Part shown: piece after piece, positions 21,484 to 31,400 of the stretch
Numbering within the stretch: the first letter of the stretch is position 1
How the letters are laid out: every line of letters starts with the position of its first letter
Assembly: GCA_028583415.1 (NCBI GenBank)
Contig: CM053266.1
Location: forward strand, 96,462,377-96,526,376
DNA length: 64,000 nucleotides
DNA from: Protea cynaroides
Lineage: Eukaryota > Streptophyta > Magnoliopsida > Proteales > Proteaceae
Reading direction: 5' to 3'
Position numbers and translations under genes: made by a program
Notes under the pieces: model-generated
What the model was told of the DNA's origin: nothing
Database searches by the model: none
What the model saw: only the letters and a program-made list of their open reading frames with translations

Positions 21484-22531
21484 GGGCCCGTTTGATAAAA
21501 CTTCTGCTTCTGGATTCTGGATTCTGGTTCAAATTTGGATTCTACTCCAAGCTACTCTAGGATTATTTTGGAGTAGAAACTTGTTTGATAACACAATTTT
21601 GAAATGGATTTTAGAGCATCTTTAGATTAGAAACATGTTTGATAACACACTATCCCTCCAATCGAAGTCTAGAAAAACAGTCGTAGTAGTGGTGGTGGGC
21701 GGTGGTGTTGGTGGTGGTGGTGGAGGCGATGGTGGTGGTGGTGGTAAAGGTGGCGGCGACGGTGGTGGTGGTGGTGGTGGTGGTGGTGGTGGTGGTGGGG
21801 GTTTTGGTGGTGGTGGTGGTGGTGGAGGTGGTGGTGGGGGTGGTGGGTGGTGGGTGGTGGTGTTGGTGGTGGTGGTGGAGGCGGCGGCGGTGGTGGTGTT
21901 GGTGGTGGTGGTAGAGGTGGCGGCGACGGTGGTGGTGGTTGTGGTGGTGGTTGTGGTGGTGGTGGTGGTTGTGATGGTGGTGGTGGTGGGTGGTGGGCGG
22001 TGGTGTTGGTGGTGGTGATGGAGGCGGCGGTGGTGGTGGTGGTAGAGGTGGCGGCGACGGTGGTGGTGGTGGCGGTGGTGGTGGTGGTGGTGGTGGGCGG
22101 TGGCGTTGGTGGTGGTGGTGGAGGCGGCGGCGGCGGTGGTGGTGGTGGTGGTAGAGGTGGCGGTGGCGGTGGTGGTGGTGGTGGCGGTGGTGGTGGTTGT
22201 GGTGGTGGTGGTGGTGGTGGTGGTGGTGGTAGTGGTGGTGGTGGTGGTGGTGGTGGTTGTGGTGGTGGTGGTTGTGGTGGTGGTGGTGGTGGTGGTCAAG
22301 TGATAGTCATGTGAGTGTCGATTCTTTTTTTTCTCTTAAAAAGTTGATCCAACAGCTTGGAGCAAGTATTTATGACTCCAAAATTTTGGATTCTGGAGTC
22401 ATTCTGAATCCGGTTCACTCTGTGGGAGTTGAAATCTAACTGGACTTATCAAACGCGCTTCTACTCCAAAATGGCTCCCTGGGAGCCAGAATCCATAGAA
22501 TCCAGAAGCAGAAGTTTTATCAAACGGGCCC
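21484..22531. mobile_element. Tourist-like (PIF/Harbinger) MITE
   Basis: The terminal inverted repeats are 35 bases and perfect (21484-21518 and 22497-22531), starting GGGCCCGTTTGATAAAAC. The flanks are TTA (21481-21483) and TTA (22532-22534), the standard three-base duplication of PIF/Harbinger elements. There is no transposase. The interior is dominated by a GGT microsatellite, with only about 200 bases of unique sequence on each side. Confidence 0.85.
21688..22296. repeat. Long GGT/ACC microsatellite
   Basis: About 600 bases of (GGT)n with interruptions such as GGC, GTT, GAT and GGCGGCGAC. All reading frames through it give artefactual poly-Val, poly-Gly, poly-Trp or poly-Thr translations. 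The G-rich strand could form G-quadruplexes. Confidence 0.97.
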
Positions 22532-23488
22532 TTAGCATATTGATCATTTTAAGAGACCATTAAGGTCCTTAATGAGAACCAAAATGCATGGATGTTATTT
22601 ATTCATACATATGGTAGATCAAGTAACATGTTGATTATGATTAATATGGAGACACGAGATGCAAGGAATTTTACATGGATCAATGAAATGATAGTGTACC
22701 TTATGCATACTCAAAGTTCTTATAAGATTGAGTATGAAAAACCCAGAATTATGGGGGTTTTGTAAGAATACATATTTACTGGTCAAACTCTTCTACGAAA
22801 GAAGAATAATGTCAAAATAAAATTATTAATATCTATTTAGATTTGAAATCTAGAAGACAAGCCTAGATTCAAAAAGATCACATTGATTCAAAGGGAATTG
22901 ACCATGATGGTGGTAAGATTCCACCATGGATAGTCAAGTATGACTACAAAGTTAAGTCGGGACGAAGGTTAATGACTAAAAATCTCAATAACAGATAAGT
23001 GATGAAAACCAAAGTTGATTATGCTACTTTAAGAAGTAGATTTAACGGCAAAAGATTACAAGTAAGATAAATATGACTTTGTCGGGTTTATAAAGTGTCT
23101 AAGGACATCTAAGACATATAGGTCTTAGGCGATTATACAATATATCTAGAGAAGCTAATGGAATAGTGCGCTTTTGACATAACTCAGTACTGGAAAGTTT
23201 TGACTGATATAATTATTTAGCTTCAGACCATTAAGGTGGTATACATCTAAAAGAATGAGCTTGAAGCCCGGGGCATAAGTCATGTGATGGAAACCCAACC
23301 TATGTGATAGGAGATCCTTGGAATTAGGTTCAATGGTAAAAACGAAGTCACGTAGATGACTTGTTTAGTACTATCATAATATTCCTCATTTTGGCTAGAT
23401 GGTAAGATAGCACTCACCACAATGAACAGATGATGAATCTCAAAGATTCTTAATTAAGCCAAAGTTATCCTAGCAAAATGTGGGGGTG

Positions 23489-24145
23489 TGTTAATTGTGG
23501 TGCACACTATGGGCTGACCTTATTGAATGTAGGAAGTGGAACAGCTTCCAATGAGAGTTTTAAGGACGAACTTTCATAAACATTCATGAATTAGGATAGG
23601 GACAAAGCCGATTTAAAAATATGTTCATCATTAAGGGATTTTTCGAGGGTCGGACTGTAAGATGTGGCTGGTAGGTCAATCGGCTACACCAATGAGGAAA
23701 GGTTCAAGGAGCAAGCTTCACCCGTACTCTGTAGTGTGGCCTATTAAACCTTGTGTAGATTCAAGTCGACAAACATCTGCAACAACATTGTTTTGAGTTG
23801 GATATGGAAATGGATATGGATATGGATAGTGAAATGGATATGGATATGGATATGGGTGTGAATAGATACCTATTCAAGTGTACCCTTTTAGAAGGGTGGT
23901 GACTTATACCTTTTGGTATGAAGATGTACACCCATATCCCTTGGTAGTGACCCTTGAACAGGTACTTGTCTTCTATAAATAGAGGATATTGCCTCATTCC
24001 AAATCACTTAAGATTTGAATACAAAATTCATGTCTCTCTATTTTCTACTTCCAACTCTCTCTGCTCTGATTTATCAATAGAGTCTGTTCCATCATTGTTT
24101 TAAATGATTGTTAACCTTAGCCGTCGGGTCTGCAAACACTTAACA
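23489..24145 (+). repeat. Probable 3' LTR of the copia remnant
   Basis: It begins TGTTAATTGTGG right after a polypurine tract and can be closed at CACTTAACA (24145), giving TGTTAA/TTAACA ends. A TATA box (CTATAAATAGAGG) lies near 23972. The right end is uncertain and could lie nearer 24264 (ACCAACA). Confidence 0.55.
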
Positions 24146-25015
24146 AATAGTGCATACTGGGTCAGTATCCTACTGAAGGACTATTTTATCTTGGAGGTTG
24201 GTTTGTGAGGATCCGTTGCATTATATTGGGGGGCAAACACAATCTTAAGGAGAGTATACCAACACGACTCAGTCCTAATCGATTACTTGATTAATACCGT
24301 ATAAGGTATGTGTTTGAATTTCATTATATTACATTATATTAGTTTAGATTCTTAATCATATGATTTGATTGTTGATATTATCTTTAATATCATTTGCTTA
24401 TTAGATAGTATTAAATAAAATATTTTATCTTATTATGCTATTAAATCCTATATATGAATAGAGATGCTGTTTAATAAAATATAAAAAAAAAACCTTAACC
24501 AACAGTGCGGGAAAGAGAACATACCCGTAACATCATTTACCGAGATTCTCACTAAATGTGGTGGGATTTTTTTTTTTGGGGGGTCAAACTTAGACAATTG
24601 GCGTTTGAATATTACGCTAACGCGCTGTGCGGATCGCCAAGGATCCCTCCAAAAAAGAATAAACAAACGCAATACGTCCACCTGCCGTAAAGCAACGCTG
24701 GCATTGGCAGAAAAAACAGTAATAAAGGGCTAATAAACTACACATAGCTTGTTTCTTTATATTTTAGGGAAGCTTTTGTCTTCTTCTTCCCAACCGCAGG
24801 ACGGCGACTTTAAACCTTACAAAGTATTGTCCACAAAAGTTGAAGACTGAGGTGCATCGCGTCTCCATGTTATGTCAGCTGTGATTCTCACTTGTGTTCT
24901 CTGGCCCACCATGGCATCACCGCCGTCCAGTTGTTGGCTGCGAACAGAAAGTGGCGAGTCAAAGAATCAAAGGGTCAACACTCAAAAAAGCATAGATTCA
25001 TAGTCACGCATTTCA
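24146..25015. other. AT-rich non-coding region and 3' flank of the S-domain gene
   Basis: Short A and T runs (24481-24490, about 24568-24580) and no convincing gene. The part near 24760-25015 should include the 3' UTR of the minus-strand gene; no unambiguous polyadenylation signal was identified. Confidence 0.5.
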
Positions 25016-26488
25016 TCATCTCTTCGGGAGCTCAACTGATTCTAAGCTGCAGGATCGCAACAGATCCTTGTACGAAGCAGTGGATTCCACCATGAACATA
25101 TCATGCTCTTCCTTCTTCCTTCTCCAAATCATGTATGTACCATAGCTGGCAACCCCAACGAATATCACAATCGCACCAACCAAAAGAGCTATCCAAACTG
25201 CAAAACCCACTTCTCCCTTTCTATATTCGATTCTTCTCACCTTGAAATATCCGATCTTGCTGACATCTTCCACACTCACCAACGTTTTTATCGGATAATC
25301 CAGAGTGTAGCAATACCCTGATGCATTGTTGAAAACAGCTCCCCAACAGCTGCAATTATTCTCGCAGGAACTCTGGCAAACCTCCACAGATCCCATCTTT
25401 TCAAACCCCATCAAGTCCTTGTAAGGTAACTCAACGCCGGTCCTATTCAATACCCAATACTCTTTCGCTTTCTCTTCCTCTATCCCACCACAGAAATCGC
25501 CGGATTCCGGCGAAAAACATCCATCGGAGGAATACTCTGTTTGGTTATCCAGGCACGAGCAACCTCCCCCTGGAATGCAGAGACCATACGATCCACATGC
25601 ATTTGGAAGCTCGCACTTATCTCCGATCGCTTGGAAATCGGAAACCCACTTCGAATCGAACCAGTAATAATCCCTAAGGTTCCCATCTGATTCCAGCTTG
25701 AGTCGTCGGATGCTTGAAATTGAACTTTGAAAGGTGTCGAAAACTTGTATGTCGACAGGAGCTGCTTCTGTCTGATACATACCCAGAAACCCATTCGGGC
25801 TAACTCGAGCGTAGATGGGTCCTTTGCCGTCAACGATGTTTGCTCTCGCTTCCAAAGCTCTGTGCTTCCAGTAAATCTGATCCAACCCTGTTTCGACCTC
25901 AGCGTTCAAGCCCATAAAATTGTCTCCCATTCTCAGAGAATATAGGCTATTTGAAGAAACCAAAGACATATTGACAGTGAAATTCTGATTCTCGAGAAGG
26001 GTATCGGAGGGGAAAGCGAAACTCTGCCAGAGAACAGAGCGTGAAGAACCATCAAGCTTCTGTATTTGAAGATTTCCATTGTTGAGGAGAATAACGGAGT
26101 CACCGTCCGTTCGAGTTGACCAGAGTACCCCCGAGTGTCGATCGGACAAGGCGAGACTACCGTTGAAGAAGAGCTCGGTGGGATTCGACCATAGAGACCA
26201 CAAAGTCGGATTCGCTATCCAAACGGGTTCGCCAGACGGGACGTGAACAATCGCAAGAGCGAGTTGGGAACTTCCATTTCGAAGGAAACCGAGAGAGAAA
26301 GTTCCGTTGGGGTTGTCGAGAAGAGGTTGGAAGGAAGATACAGATGGGTACGGAGTGGCTATGAAGCCTTTGAGAAGCTCTTGGCTTGTAGCCCCCACTG
26401 AGACCCATGACTGGTTGATATAGAGAAGAAAAGTAAGCTGAAGAAGAAACCCAAGTAATCGAACAATCGGCTCTGTGGGTCTCTCCAT
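25016..26488 (-). CDS. S-domain (B-lectin)/PAN receptor-like membrane protein without a kinase
   Basis: Single exon, 490 residues. Residues 1-33 form a signal peptide with hydrophobic core LLGFLLQLTFLLY. A bulb-type mannose-binding lectin-like domain spans roughly 55-165 (GTFSLGFLRNG, VWIANP, LLNNGNLQI, LWQSFAFPSDTLL). An S-locus-glycoprotein-like region follows, with an EGF-like cysteine cluster at about 292-325 (CELPNACGSYGLC...CSC). A PAN/apple domain lies at about 335-415 (VEVCQSSCENNCSCWGAVF). One transmembrane helix is at about 428-454, then a basic stop-transfer WRRKK and a short tail. No kinase follows. Several N-glycosylation sequons are visible. The layout matches the kinase-less PAN-domain proteins related to Arabidopsis At5g03700. 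It probably acts at the plasma membrane, perhaps as a ligand-binding partner of S-domain kinases; ligand unknown. The start is supported by the signal peptide and a TATA box about 70 bases upstream. Confidence 0.9.
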   Translation of the reverse strand: MERPTEPIVRLLGFLLQLTFLLYINQSWVSVGATSQELLKGFIATPYPSVSSFQPLLDNPNGTFSLGFLRNGSSQLALAIVHVPSGEPVWIANPTLWSLWSNPTELFFNGSLALSDRHSGVLWSTRTDGDSVILLNNGNLQIQKLDGSSRSVLWQSFAFPSDTLLENQNFTVNMSLVSSNSLYSLRMGDNFMGLNAEVETGLDQIYWKHRALEARANIVDGKGPIYARVSPNGFLGMYQTEAAPVDIQVFDTFQSSISSIRRLKLESDGNLRDYYWFDSKWVSDFQAIGDKCELPNACGSYGLCIPGGGCSCLDNQTEYSSDGCFSPESGDFCGGIEEEKAKEYWVLNRTGVELPYKDLMGFEKMGSVEVCQSSCENNCSCWGAVFNNASGYCYTLDYPIKTLVSVEDVSKIGYFKVRRIEYRKGEVGFAVWIALLVGAIVIFVGVASYGTYMIWRRKKEEHDMFMVESTASYKDLLRSCSLESVELPKR

Positions 26489-26553
26489 TTGAGAACTGAA
26501 GGTAAAGTTGAAGTACTAGAGAGCAAAAGGGGAAGATGAAGATTGCAGAGAAT

Positions 26554-26563
26554 AATTTTATAG
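26554..26563 (-). promoter_or_regulatory. TATA box of the S-domain gene
   Basis: The minus strand reads CTATAAAATT about 70 bases upstream of the ATG. A start site near 26525-26530 would give a short 5' leader. Confidence 0.6.
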
Positions 26564-26764
26564 ATGCCTTATGAAAGCTTCCGTAATATAATACTATTTC
26601 CTTATTTTTAGATCAGAGAGCACTCAGACGACGTGAGGGTGTTAATTGATTTTTGGGAAAATATCAGCCATTATACACCCCGTACTATCTTTTAATCTCA
26701 CTTTTTTTTTTTTTTTCCGTCATAATATCATTAATACCCTTTACTTTGAAAATGTTGTTTACTT

Positions 26765-27427
26765 AAGGGTGTCAAAACTGGACCCGGTCCGATAGCACGG
26801 ACCGAGCCAGCCTGAGATAACTCGAACCCAACCCGGATCGAGCCTTAATGGACAGATTTTGGTCTGAGCTTGTAAAGTCCGGCACCGTTTCAGCCCAAAC
26901 CGAAACCAAATCGGACCGCTCCGTTAAGAAGCCCGTATTAGCCCAAACCGATAAAACCCAACCCGAACACCGGTAAGGTCCGTTCGGGCCCAATTTTTTA
27001 ATTTTAATGGTTTTAAATTTTAATAGATTGTGTTACACTATTAGAGTTCACTTTATGATCTAGAAGATTTTGTGAATCTATAGTTGAAAAGATTATGTTA
27101 ATTGTTATAGTTTATTAAATTACATACATATGGAAGGAATAATGCTAATTTTATAGATAGAAATAATAAAAAAATGTTATATAGTTTACATATAAAAGGG
27201 GTCCGATAAGCCCGATAAACCCGATCCAAACCGAACCAACCCAAAATCACCTCAATAAACCTAGCCCGATATCAAATCGACACCGGACCAGCCCGTTAGT
27301 TATTGTGTCCAGCGTAGCCCACCCCAACCCGAACTCTTAATGGACATGTTTTAGGCTGGGCTTATAAAACCCGACACCGGTTCAGTCCGGACCGAAACCG
27401 GCCCAAACCGGCCCGTTGACACGCTTA
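26765..27427. mobile_element. Mutator-like non-autonomous element
   Basis: A perfect nine-base direct repeat TGTTTACTT flanks it (26756-26764 and 27428-27436). The ends are imperfect inverted repeats: AAGGGTGTCAAA on the left and TAAGCGTGTCAAC read inward from the right. The interior is rich in CCGG/CCCG/ACCGG motifs and has no coding region. Nine-base duplications are typical of Mutator-like elements, but the end similarity is short, so the superfamily is tentative. Confidence 0.65.
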
Positions 27428-27668
27428 TGTTTACTTACGTTTTTTTCGTTAATCGTGACAATTAACTGATGATGTGTCATTATCATTTTCTTAAATTAGT
27501 TAATGACAAAACTATCCCCCATCAATATGACTTAAAATATATATTTTTTTAATTTCAATAAAATTTAAAAAATATTTTTACAAAATAATTAAAAAACTTA
27601 AAGACTTTTTTTTATAAATAGTTAAAAAGATTTTTTTTACCCTTAACACCATTTTACCCTCCTGTGAT

Positions 27669-27905
27669 GTGGATTCAAATCCTCTTCTCCAAGAAATTTA
27701 GGAGGAGGAGAGGTGACTCTAGTGGATGATTGACACTTGGGGGTCAGATGAATCCGATCATTTCATTCAAGTCGACAAATTGAGTCAATAAAAGAGTGTC
27801 GGCTCAGATGAAGGGGTTAGATTCATCCAATCTCTAGGTGTCAACCATCCATTGGGGTCGCCGCCCCTCCTCCCGAATCTCTAGGAGGAGGGGATGTGGA
27901 TCACC
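27669..27905. mobile_element. Foldback/MITE-like imperfect inverted repeat
   Basis: Two arms of about 110 bases (27669-27780 and 27790-27905) are imperfect inverted copies. Matching parts include GGATGATTGACAC against GGATGGTTGACAC and a run of CTCCTCC/GGAGGAG near each outer end. No target duplication was confirmed. Confidence 0.55.
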
Positions 27906-28018
27906 TATGATGTACACTTGCTTCAATCCTTCTGCAACTTCTTCTACAAAAACTCCATCCACACGAGCAGCTCCACTTAAACATCCCGTAGTGCTTTTGG
28001 TGGCTCTTGAGATCAACC

Positions 28019-28447
28019 TGTTGGAATATATATATGTGGGCTTAATTAATTACTAGGCCCATTGATCAGTGGGAGTCTATGTCACTAGGTTAGACCAGTT
28101 CGGTCTGGTTCGTCACAAGATAAAGAGATAGGCAATCCCTATTACAGTGTGGGACTGATTAGGGTTTGTGACGATATTATATATCTAGGTCATGAGTCCC
28201 CGCAGCCATAGTTGTTTTCCTCTCTCTGTACCCACGAACAGTGAGAAAGACGTGGAACCTCTACAGGCTGTGGAAGACCGTGATCAAAGCTCCAACACCA
28301 TTCTTGGAGATTACCGACGGAAATCAATCTTCTACTCTCAGGTATGTCTTTATTATTATTGTTTACATTGAACATCATTGTATTCTAGATCTCTGTATGG
28401 ATATTAGGGTTTAGGAAGAAACCCTGTGAACTGTAAAAAGTCTAACA
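28019..28447. mobile_element. Solo LTR, probably copia
   Basis: It starts TGTTGGAATATAT and ends AGTCTAACA, 429 bases. A perfect five-base duplication CAACC flanks it (28014-28018 and 28448-28452). A TATA-like ATTATATATC (about 28172) suggests plus orientation. Its size and TGTTGG start fit copia LTRs. Confidence 0.75.
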
Positions 28448-31400
28448 CAACCACTACAGAGAAGCTCCTCTTGTTGCAACAATTACATGAGATCGAATAG
28501 CTTCAGACGATGGTTTCTCTTGAAATGATTCTTCAAGCAAATAGTTGATTTCAAAGGCTTGAATGTAATGTGTCATTTGTTCCAATTACATCCAATAAAA
28601 GGGTAGAAAAACCTTGATTTCTTTGTTCAGTCTCACCAGTACCTCAAAACACTTAAACTTGATTATATAGTGTTAATTAGGCTTGCGTTCTCTTTTTTCT
28701 TCTGCCCTAATTTAGCAATTGATCAGAAGCTACACGTAATCTAATATTCAATTAAAGTATTTCGTTCTTCTTATTGTATGCTTCTCAACTTACGCATAAT
28801 ATTTGTATCAGATGATGTCTTTGTCAATTTTTAAATCAGCAGAGCAAGATTAATTAAATTAGATGTTTTGATGATTGTTGCAATGCTACTGTTATGTATG
28901 TGATTCAAAAGCCCCTTGCAAATCCTAGAAGAAACTAGAAGGAGGACATTGTGATGACGAGTCGTGGAAAAACATTAGGAGAATGAATAGATCAGAACCA
29001 CCGCTGACCGAAGATCAGCTTTATCTAGCTCTTGGCAATGCTAGGTGAACACACCATCCTTGTCCTTGCCAGTGCCTTCACCATGTCTGCATACAGTGAG
29101 CAATCGGTCTTGTACCAGGGCTCCGACCTCATGGGTTCGAAGACTTTAAGTGCAAGATAGTAGCGTTCTTGCCTAACGAGCTCCTTTAGGGAGGCAAGGA
29201 TTTCCTGTGGTTTTCAAGACAAGACGAGCTCGTCGATTTGGGTCTAGTCCACTTGTTCGGCTCGTTTCAAGGCTTGAACAGCCTTGATTGCTTCTGTGCT
29301 CAAAACTTGACCACGATGTAGCTTCCCCCTAATATTGTCTCTCAGGCCGCATCGTATTGCAACATAGTTTTTGCGAGTTTCAGTTCTTGGATATAAATAA
29401 GATAGAGAAAATAAAAAGGAAAATTGAAAATGTAAATGGTAAATAAGAAAATAAAAAAGAAAATGTAAAATTAAAAAATGAATGGTGTTGACGATAAAAA
29501 AAAAGTCTTTTCAATATTTTTTGTAAGTCTAAATAATGTTAGGTGTCTTCAGAGGGGTACCAGTGATATTATCGTGAATAAAAACAAGTGGGGTGAGATT
29601 AAACCATACTACATGGGATGTTGTTGATATTTTCTCTTGTTTTTTTTTTTTTCCAATTTTCCATTTGTCGATATTAACTTTTGGGTTCCATAACCCCGGT
29701 GAAGTCATCCGAGTTATAATCCAATACCTAAACTGCAACCAGACAGCGTGGGAATAACTTAAATTCGAATGTCAAATTTTCACGTGTAAGACATATTGGG
29801 TTTAAAAATTTAAGGTGCAATATGATATATTTCCTAATTTTGTAGTTTATCTTTCATAATTTTCTTGTTTTATTATAGGGTGTAATATGTGTATCCTATC
29901 TAGGGGTTGAGTTGGGTGACATTGGAGGCAGATGGAAGTAAATGATTACCATTGTTAGTCTTATTTCTTGTGGATTCGAGATCTTGTAGATTCAACGGTT
30001 CCTAATTAGCGTTAGAACCAGATCTAGCCCTTATAATTCCGACTACATAAGATCAGAAGATGTTGACCGTCCATGCATATCTCCTGCCCGATTTGTAGAA
30101 ACCATTGATTACCCATTGAAAAAGCTTTAGAGTGGGTTTAATGTTGTTGTCGGTGGAATCCATTCAGTTGTTTCGAATTTTTCACGTAGCTAAAATACCT
30201 ACACAATAAGATATATCCCAGGACCATTTCGATGCTAAAGTTAAAGACTTCCAAGGACACGCAGTATGGAGCTCTTAGTGGAACACTAGAACTCATAGAA
30301 AATAGAGGTTCCTTGAGATACTGGAACTTCTGTCATCTTCCCTTTCTCTCTGGTGAAATGAGATCTTAGAACAATAGAGGGAGTAAAAACACAAGAGGAT
30401 TAATACCTGACTAGGATGTTCTTTCTTATGATAGGAAAATTTCCCATCCCTTGCAATCGATATCCTTTTGTTATATATAAGTTCAAGAGGAAGCTTCCCA
30501 GACAAGCTTCTCCACACCTACCACCATCTTGATCATCAGCCACCTAAGAAACAGTAGATTCGAGGGGTTATGACCCCTTAGGGCAGTGCTAGGACGTTTT
30601 GTCAGCCGTTTACGACCCCCTTGATCTTCTTCGATCCCCTTTTAGTCCACGTCCTCTATATCTTTTGATGCTTATCTTTGTCCTTATACTTTTATCGAGT
30701 TTCGATCTTATTTTTTGTTGATTCGGTCCACGATATGGTGATCTGGCCAGTCAAATCTGCCTACTTGGTATTTATGGTTGGTGTTAGTATTTATGAACAT
30801 TGATGGCGGACCATTAAATGCCCAGGTACCCCCATCAATCTGTCTCATCATGTCTGATCAGCATGAGGGGGTCGAACACGAGTTCCTTTTTCGAACATCT
30901 TCTTTTCATACCTCGTGCCTTAGATGCATGCCACGTGTTCTTTTCTCGAGGATCATCTTAAATTCTCAATTGACGATCAGATTTGTATCTATTATAATTT
31001 TCTCCCAACAAATGTACTACCAAAAAAAAAAAAAAAAAAAAGGTTTAATGTGGTTAAGGTTTCAACAATATTGACTTTTGGAATGACGATTACCAGCCCA
31101 TGAAGCCATGTGACATTAATGCGATCCAACTCCACCAGTCCAAAATTGAGACTCCGTTTCCCATCATTCAGGTGTTTTCATGATAGATCATGTTGGAGAT
31201 ATATATTTCAAAATTTGAAGTAAACTATTTTATTTATGAGAGTGTTAAATGAGAATTAACAATCCAAAGTTGATCACAGAATGCTGGTTCGTTTTACATT
31301 ACTTTTCTTGAAAGTTGCTTTAACAATGAGAGTTTACTTCTTAAGTTTCGATTAACTAAGAATGTTCTTCGTTCTTTGCTTTTAACTTTAAATAGCTGAT

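Larger units (their letters stand above)
21241..23488 (+). mobile_element. Decayed internal region of a probable copia element
   Basis: No long coding frame survives. The call rests on the 3' context: a polypurine tract (GTGGGGGTG, 23480-23488) followed by an LTR with a TATA box. The Tat element ends at 21240 and probably inserted into it. A Tourist-like MITE (21484-22531) splits it. Confidence 0.45.

Noticed and set aside
21622..22314. Long open frames giving poly-Thr, poly-Val, poly-Gly or poly-Trp proteins
   Set aside because: They are the six-frame reading of a GGT microsatellite and carry no domain; stops are absent only because the repeat lacks stop triplets.
25103..25945. Plus-strand open frames opposite the S-domain gene
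   Set aside because: Shadows of the minus-strand coding region with no recognisable domain.
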